From NCBI GenBank assembly GCA_946407175.1, contig CAMJNB010000026.1, positions 1 through 9,321 of the forward strand: DNA of 9,321 bases, given 5' to 3'. This document shows positions 6,210-9,321 of this stretch, piece by piece. The DNA comes from an uncultured Selenomonadales bacterium. Lineage in GTDB: Bacteria > Bacillota_C > Negativicutes > Selenomonadales > Selenomonadaceae. Made by a program: the position numbers and the translations under genes. The notes under the pieces are model-generated. The model was not told the origin of the DNA and searched no databases. It saw only the letters and a list, made by a program, of their open reading frames with translations. How positions within the stretch are numbered: position 1 is the first letter of the stretch; each line of letters starts with the position of its first letter.

Positions 6210-7049
6210 TTGAAAATTATTCAAGCAAAAAATTTAAAGCACGTTTACAAGACTGCCGCCGGTGAAAAGGTCGTACCGAATGACATAAGCTTTTCCATTG
6301 ACGAAGGCGAATTTGTCGCGGTTATCGGTACGAACGGCTCCGGCAAATCGACTTTGGCTAAACATTTTAACGCGCTTTTATTGCCGAGTGAAGGGGAAAT
6401 TTTTGTTACGGCGCTTGACACTTCGGACGAAAAAAATTTATGGCATATTCGCGAAAACGTCGGTATGGTATTTCAAAATCCCGACAACGAAATTGTAGCC
6501 GCAGTGGTTGAAGATGATGTGGCATTCGGCTGTGAAAATTTAGGCATTGAACCGGCTGAAATAAGGCGGCGCGTTGACTTTGCACTTGACGCGGTGAATA
6601 TGAGCGCGTACAAAAAATTTTCGCCGAGTAAATTAAGCGGCGGGCAGAAACAGCGTATCGCGATAGCCGGAGTGTTGGCAATGCGTACAAAAATTATCGT
6701 CTTTGATGAACCTACCGCGATGCTTGACCCTGCGGGACGGCGGGAAATTTTGGAGACGGCGAAACAACTTCACGCGCAGGGTTTGACGATTATTTACATT
6801 ACTCACTTTATGGAAGAGGCGGCGGAGGCAGACAGAATTATTTTGCTTGAAAGCGGCAAGATTTTAAAAACAGGTACGCCGCGTGAAATTTTTGCCGACG
6901 TCAAGGAACTCAAGCGCTTAGGTCTAGACGTACCCGTTGCCGTTGAACTTGCCGACAGACTCAGAAAACACGGCTTTAATCTGCCGAAAAGTATTTTGAC
7001 TGACGAAGAGTTAGTGGACGCGCTGAAAAAAGTTTATGGACGCGATTAA
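6210..7049 (+). CDS. ECF-transporter-type ABC ATPase (EcfA/CbiO family)
   Basis: A 279-residue ATP-hydrolysing subunit of the kind that powers energy-coupling-factor importers for vitamins or metal ions. It would act at the inner membrane face with a partner ATPase, an EcfT transmembrane protein and a substrate-binding S component. Motifs, numbered from TTG 6210: Walker A GTNGSGKST (40-48), Q-loop Q89 in the ECF-like stretch VFQNPDNEIVAAVVEDDVAFG (87-107), signature LSGGQ (142-146), Walker B IIVFDEP (162-168) with D166/E167, and switch histidine H199. The C-terminal extension after residue 225 is as in EcfA proteins. An in-frame ATG at 6168 would add 14 residues, but relatives begin near this TTG and the upstream signals favour it. 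No second ATPase or EcfT gene follows, which is unusual; the next gene, 31 bp on, is a sugar-activation fusion. The substrate cannot be assigned. Confidence 0.9.
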   Translation: MKIIQAKNLKHVYKTAAGEKVVPNDISFSIDEGEFVAVIGTNGSGKSTLAKHFNALLLPSEGEIFVTALDTSDEKNLWHIRENVGMVFQNPDNEIVAAVVEDDVAFGCENLGIEPAEIRRRVDFALDAVNMSAYKKFSPSKLSGGQKQRIAIAGVLAMRTKIIVFDEPTAMLDPAGRREILETAKQLHAQGLTIIYITHFMEEAAEADRIILLESGKILKTGTPREIFADVKELKRLGLDVPVAVELADRLRKHGFNLPKSILTDEELVDALKKVYGRD

Positions 7050-7080
7050 AAAAATTTCCGCGCAGATTTGAGGTGACAAA

Positions 7081-9180
7081 ATGAATTTGAACTACATAAT
7101 TGTACAAGCCGGCGGCAGGGGCTCGCGTATGGAAAGATTGACGCGCAATAAGCCTAAGGCGCTTGTACCGGTCAATAACCTGCCGATGATTTTTCACCTT
7201 TTCAAAAAATTTCCCGACAAAAAATTTATCATTATCGGCGATTACAAATTTGACGTGCTGGAAAGGTACTTGAAAACCTTCGCCGACGTAGACTACATGC
7301 TTGTCAGCGGCACCGGCAGTCAGGGAACCTGCGCGGGGTTGGCAAATGCTTTAACTCACGTACCGGCAGATGAACCGTTGCTTTTAATTTGGTGCGACTT
7401 GATTCTTGCCGACGATTACAAACTGCCTGACACCGACAAAAACGTTATCGGCATTTCGCAGGATTTTTCATGCCGCTGGTCATATCGCGACGGCAAATTT
7501 TTTGAAGAACCAAGCGACACTCACGGCGTTGCCGGTCACTTCATTTTTCAAAACAAAACCTTTTTAGCCGACGTACCTGCAAGCGGGGAATTTGTGCGCT
7601 GGTTGCAGAGTCAAAAGTTTACCTTCGACGAACAGCCGCTTAAAAATACAAAGGAATACGGTCTGTACAGCGAATGGAGCAAGTTGCCGCAAATGCGTTG
7701 CCGTCCCTTCAATCAAATTACCGTTGAATGCGACAAGGTTATCAAGCGCGGCATTGATGAGCAGGGTCGAGATTTGGCGAAAAAGGAAATTGCGTGGTAC
7801 AAAAAAATTCAGCACGAAGAATTTAACAACATACCGAAGATTTACGCCTTTGAACCGCTGACAATGGAATTTATCGACGGTCAAAACATTTACGAATACA
7901 GCTACATTCCCGCCGAACAGAAACGCTACATTTTGACAAAAATTATTCGCTGTCTGCAGGACGTTCACAAACTCGGCGCAGTGCAAGCGGACAAGGAAAG
8001 TTACTTCGACGCTTACATTGCAAAGACTTATAAGCGGCTTGAAAAAGTGCGTCACCTTGTCCCCTTCGCCAATGATAAAACCGTCACGATTAACGGTCGC
8101 GTTTGCCGAAATATTTTTTACTGTAAGGACGAATGCGAACGGCTTGTAATGCAATATCTGCCGCAGGAATTTAAACTGATTCACGGCGACTGCACTTTCA
8201 GCAATATGATGTTGCGGCACGACAGCGAACCGGTTTTAATCGACCCGCGCGGCTACTTCGGTCACGTGCAATTTTACGGCGACGTTGCCTATGACTGGGT
8301 TAAGCTTTACTACTCACTTTTGAGCAACTACGACAGATTCAATTTAAAAAGATTTTCCCTTGACATTGACGAAAAAGGCGTAAAGCTTGAGATTGAGTCA
8401 AACGGCTGGGAAAATCTTGAGGAATATTTCTTTGAACTTTTGGACGGCGAAGTTACAAAGCGGCAGATGAAATTGCTTTTGGCTATTACGTGGCTGTCAC
8501 TTACAACGTATGCGTGGGAGGATTACGATTCAATTTGCGGCGCCTTTTACAACGGGCTTTACTATCTTGAAGAGGCTCTGCAAATGGAGAGTGCTTACGG
8601 CTACTTCGCGCAGAATATGAATTACCTTGAAAACGCGCTTAAATCCATTTCCGGCACGCAGATGGACAATTTCATTTCGGACTGTGAAAGCATTCTCCGC
8701 GCAGGTCACAAAATCGTTGTATCGGGTCTCGGCAAAAATGTTCCTATTTGTGAAAAGTTTGTCGGTACCATGAACTCAATGGGTCTTGACGCAAGATTTC
8801 TTCACACCAACTCGGCGGTGCATGGTGATATGGGTATGATTCGCGCAGGTGACTTGGTGATAATTTTAAGCAAGAGCGGCGAAACTGAAGAGTCGGTGTA
8901 CTTGACGCGGCTTTTACAGCGGCGTGACGGCGTTAAACTGCGGCTTTTAACTTTCAAAGACTACAGCACGCTTGCCGATATGATACCGAAAAAATTGGTG
9001 ATTCGCCTTGAACATGAAGGCGACCTTTGGGACGTTGTACCTAACAATTCGACGACGCTTAATTTAATCGTGTTGCAGACAATGGCGATTGAAATTGCGC
9101 GGCGTATGCAGATTGACCTTGAAAAAGATTTTAAGCCGAATCATCCCGGCGGCGCGATTGGACGTAAATTATATTTTTAG
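7081..9180 (+). CDS. Trifunctional fusion: sugar nucleotidyltransferase, APH-fold kinase, SIS sugar-phosphate isomerase
   Basis: A 699-residue protein of three joined domains. Domain 1 (about 5-185) is a nucleotidyltransferase with QAGGRGSR (9-16), NKPKALVPV (23-31) and a metal-ligand candidate D106 in WCDL. Domain 2 (about 215-500) is a choline/aminoglycoside-kinase fold with HGDCTFSN (368-375; catalytic D370, N375) and LIDPRG (386-391; D388). Domain 3 (about 525-699) is an SIS domain aligning closely with arabinose-5-phosphate isomerases: GLGKN (549-553), HGDMGM (581-586), SKSGE (597-601), NNSTT (655-659) and HPGGAIGRKL (688-697). K552, E601, E645 and H688 match the KdsD catalytic set. It lacks the CBS pair of KdsD/KpsF. 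Start: ATG with GAGGTGA (7070-7076) 4 nt upstream. It is likely cotranscribed with the ECF ATPase 31 bp before. Inference: it converts a sugar phosphate to an NDP-activated sugar for surface glycans. The first two domains recall LicC-LicA fusions, so a non-sugar alcohol is possible. Confidence 0.88.
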   Translation: MNLNYIIVQAGGRGSRMERLTRNKPKALVPVNNLPMIFHLFKKFPDKKFIIIGDYKFDVLERYLKTFADVDYMLVSGTGSQGTCAGLANALTHVPADEPLLLIWCDLILADDYKLPDTDKNVIGISQDFSCRWSYRDGKFFEEPSDTHGVAGHFIFQNKTFLADVPASGEFVRWLQSQKFTFDEQPLKNTKEYGLYSEWSKLPQMRCRPFNQITVECDKVIKRGIDEQGRDLAKKEIAWYKKIQHEEFNNIPKIYAFEPLTMEFIDGQNIYEYSYIPAEQKRYILTKIIRCLQDVHKLGAVQADKESYFDAYIAKTYKRLEKVRHLVPFANDKTVTINGRVCRNIFYCKDECERLVMQYLPQEFKLIHGDCTFSNMMLRHDSEPVLIDPRGYFGHVQFYGDVAYDWVKLYYSLLSNYDRFNLKRFSLDIDEKGVKLEIESNGWENLEEYFFELLDGEVTKRQMKLLLAITWLSLTTYAWEDYDSICGAFYNGLYYLEEALQMESAYGYFAQNMNYLENALKSISGTQMDNFISDCESILRAGHKIVVSGLGKNVPICEKFVGTMNSMGLDARFLHTNSAVHGDMGMIRAGDLVIILSKSGETEESVYLTRLLQRRDGVKLRLLTFKDYSTLADMIPKKLVIRLEHEGDLWDVVPNNSTTLNLIVLQTMAIEIARRMQIDLEKDFKPNHPGGAIGRKLYF

Positions 9181-9201
9181 TCGAACGTAAATTATTTTTA
9201 G
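9162..9201 (+). repeat. Imperfect direct repeat across the fusion gene's stop codon
   Basis: ACGTAAATTATATTTTTAG (9162-9180, ending in the TAG stop) is repeated as ACGTAAATTATTTTTAG (9185-9201), two bases shorter. The second copy lies wholly outside the gene. It may mark a local duplication or a recombination junction. Confidence 0.7.
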
Positions 9202-9321
9202 GGGTTGTCTGTAAATTTAAAAAATCGGCGCGGATGTATTCGCTGCGGTCCGCCACGTTGGAATTCCTGTAACATTGTACGGTACGTTAAAGTTGGAACT
9301 ACGAAAAACCCTGCGAGCTAC
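9202..9321. other. Unassigned tail with a minus-strand frame running off the edge
   Basis: No recognised gene lies in the last 120 bp. On the minus strand a frame enters at 9321 and stays open for 34 codons to a TAA at 9219-9217, so it could be the 3' end of a neighbouring gene. A second minus-strand frame is open from 9317 to a TAA at 9200-9198, so openness alone says little. There is a GCGGA/TCCGC inverted repeat (about 9231-9253) with no T-run after it, and a GGAATTCC palindrome (9260-9267). The product is not recognisable. Confidence 0.2.

Noticed and set aside
7564..8220. 218-codon minus-strand open frame inside the fusion gene
   Set aside because: It lies wholly antisense to the kinase and nucleotidyltransferase coding region, which has clear motifs. 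Its translation shows no domain, and long antisense frames are common under this codon bias.
7081..8600. Calling the first two domains LicC/LicA phosphocholine enzymes
   Set aside because: The domain order resembles LicC-LicA fusions, but the kinase has an IDPRG motif rather than the usual choline-kinase IDWEY-like motif, and the attached SIS domain points to a sugar phosphate.
9231..9253. GCGGA/TCCGC inverted repeat as terminator of the fusion gene
   Set aside because: The stem is only 5 bp with a long loop, and no T-run follows on either useful side.

Overview
The window looks like chromosomal DNA of a diderm, low-to-medium GC Firmicute, most likely of the Negativicutes (Selenomonadaceae-like). 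This is an inference from gene content and style. An energy-coupling-factor (ECF) ATPase and an LtaS-fold membrane sulfatase, both common in Firmicutes, occur beside a KdsD/KpsF-type sugar-phosphate isomerase domain, which is typical of LPS or capsule makers. A multi-sensor GGDEF protein is also present. No rRNA, tRNA, CRISPR array, complete insertion sequence or phage gene was seen.

Left part (1-6014, all genes on the minus strand; in transcription order). First comes a PAS-GGDEF-GAF-PAS diguanylate cyclase (6014-4128). Next is a terminator-like hairpin (4081-4036), then a GtrB/DPM1-like polyprenyl-phosphate glycosyltransferase (4007-3015). This is followed by a five-TM LtaS-like phosphoglycerol/phosphoethanolamine transferase-type sulfatase (2957-963) and a classical SDR oxidoreductase (865-32). 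The glycosyltransferase and the sulfatase are probably one transcript for a cell-surface polymer or glycolipid. The SDR gene has its own near-consensus sigma-A promoter. Arrays of 7-bp repeats fill both gaps around the sulfatase gene, and one of them contains its stop codon.

Centre (6015-6209): a divergent control region of about 195 bp. A minus-strand promoter reads into the cyclase gene and a plus-strand extended -10 reads into the ECF ATPase gene; both contain the same TGGTAAAAT string. A perfect 8-bp inverted repeat lies between them. The cyclase gene has no good ribosome site of its own, but a strong one precedes a 19-codon frame that ends in an ATGA overlap with its start.

Right part (6210-9180, plus strand): an ECF-type ATPase (TTG start) is followed 31 bp later by a 699-residue fusion of a sugar nucleotidyltransferase, an APH/choline-kinase-fold kinase and an arabinose-5-phosphate-isomerase-like SIS domain. 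The domain order is the reverse of the isomerise, phosphorylate, nucleotidylate sequence used to activate sugars. This fusion is the most interesting object in the window: it may be a one-polypeptide pathway to an NDP-sugar for surface glycans. It ends exactly where KdsD/KpsF proteins continue into CBS domains, and its last codons lie in an imperfect direct duplication. The last 120 bp hold no recognisable gene, but a minus-strand frame runs off the window edge.
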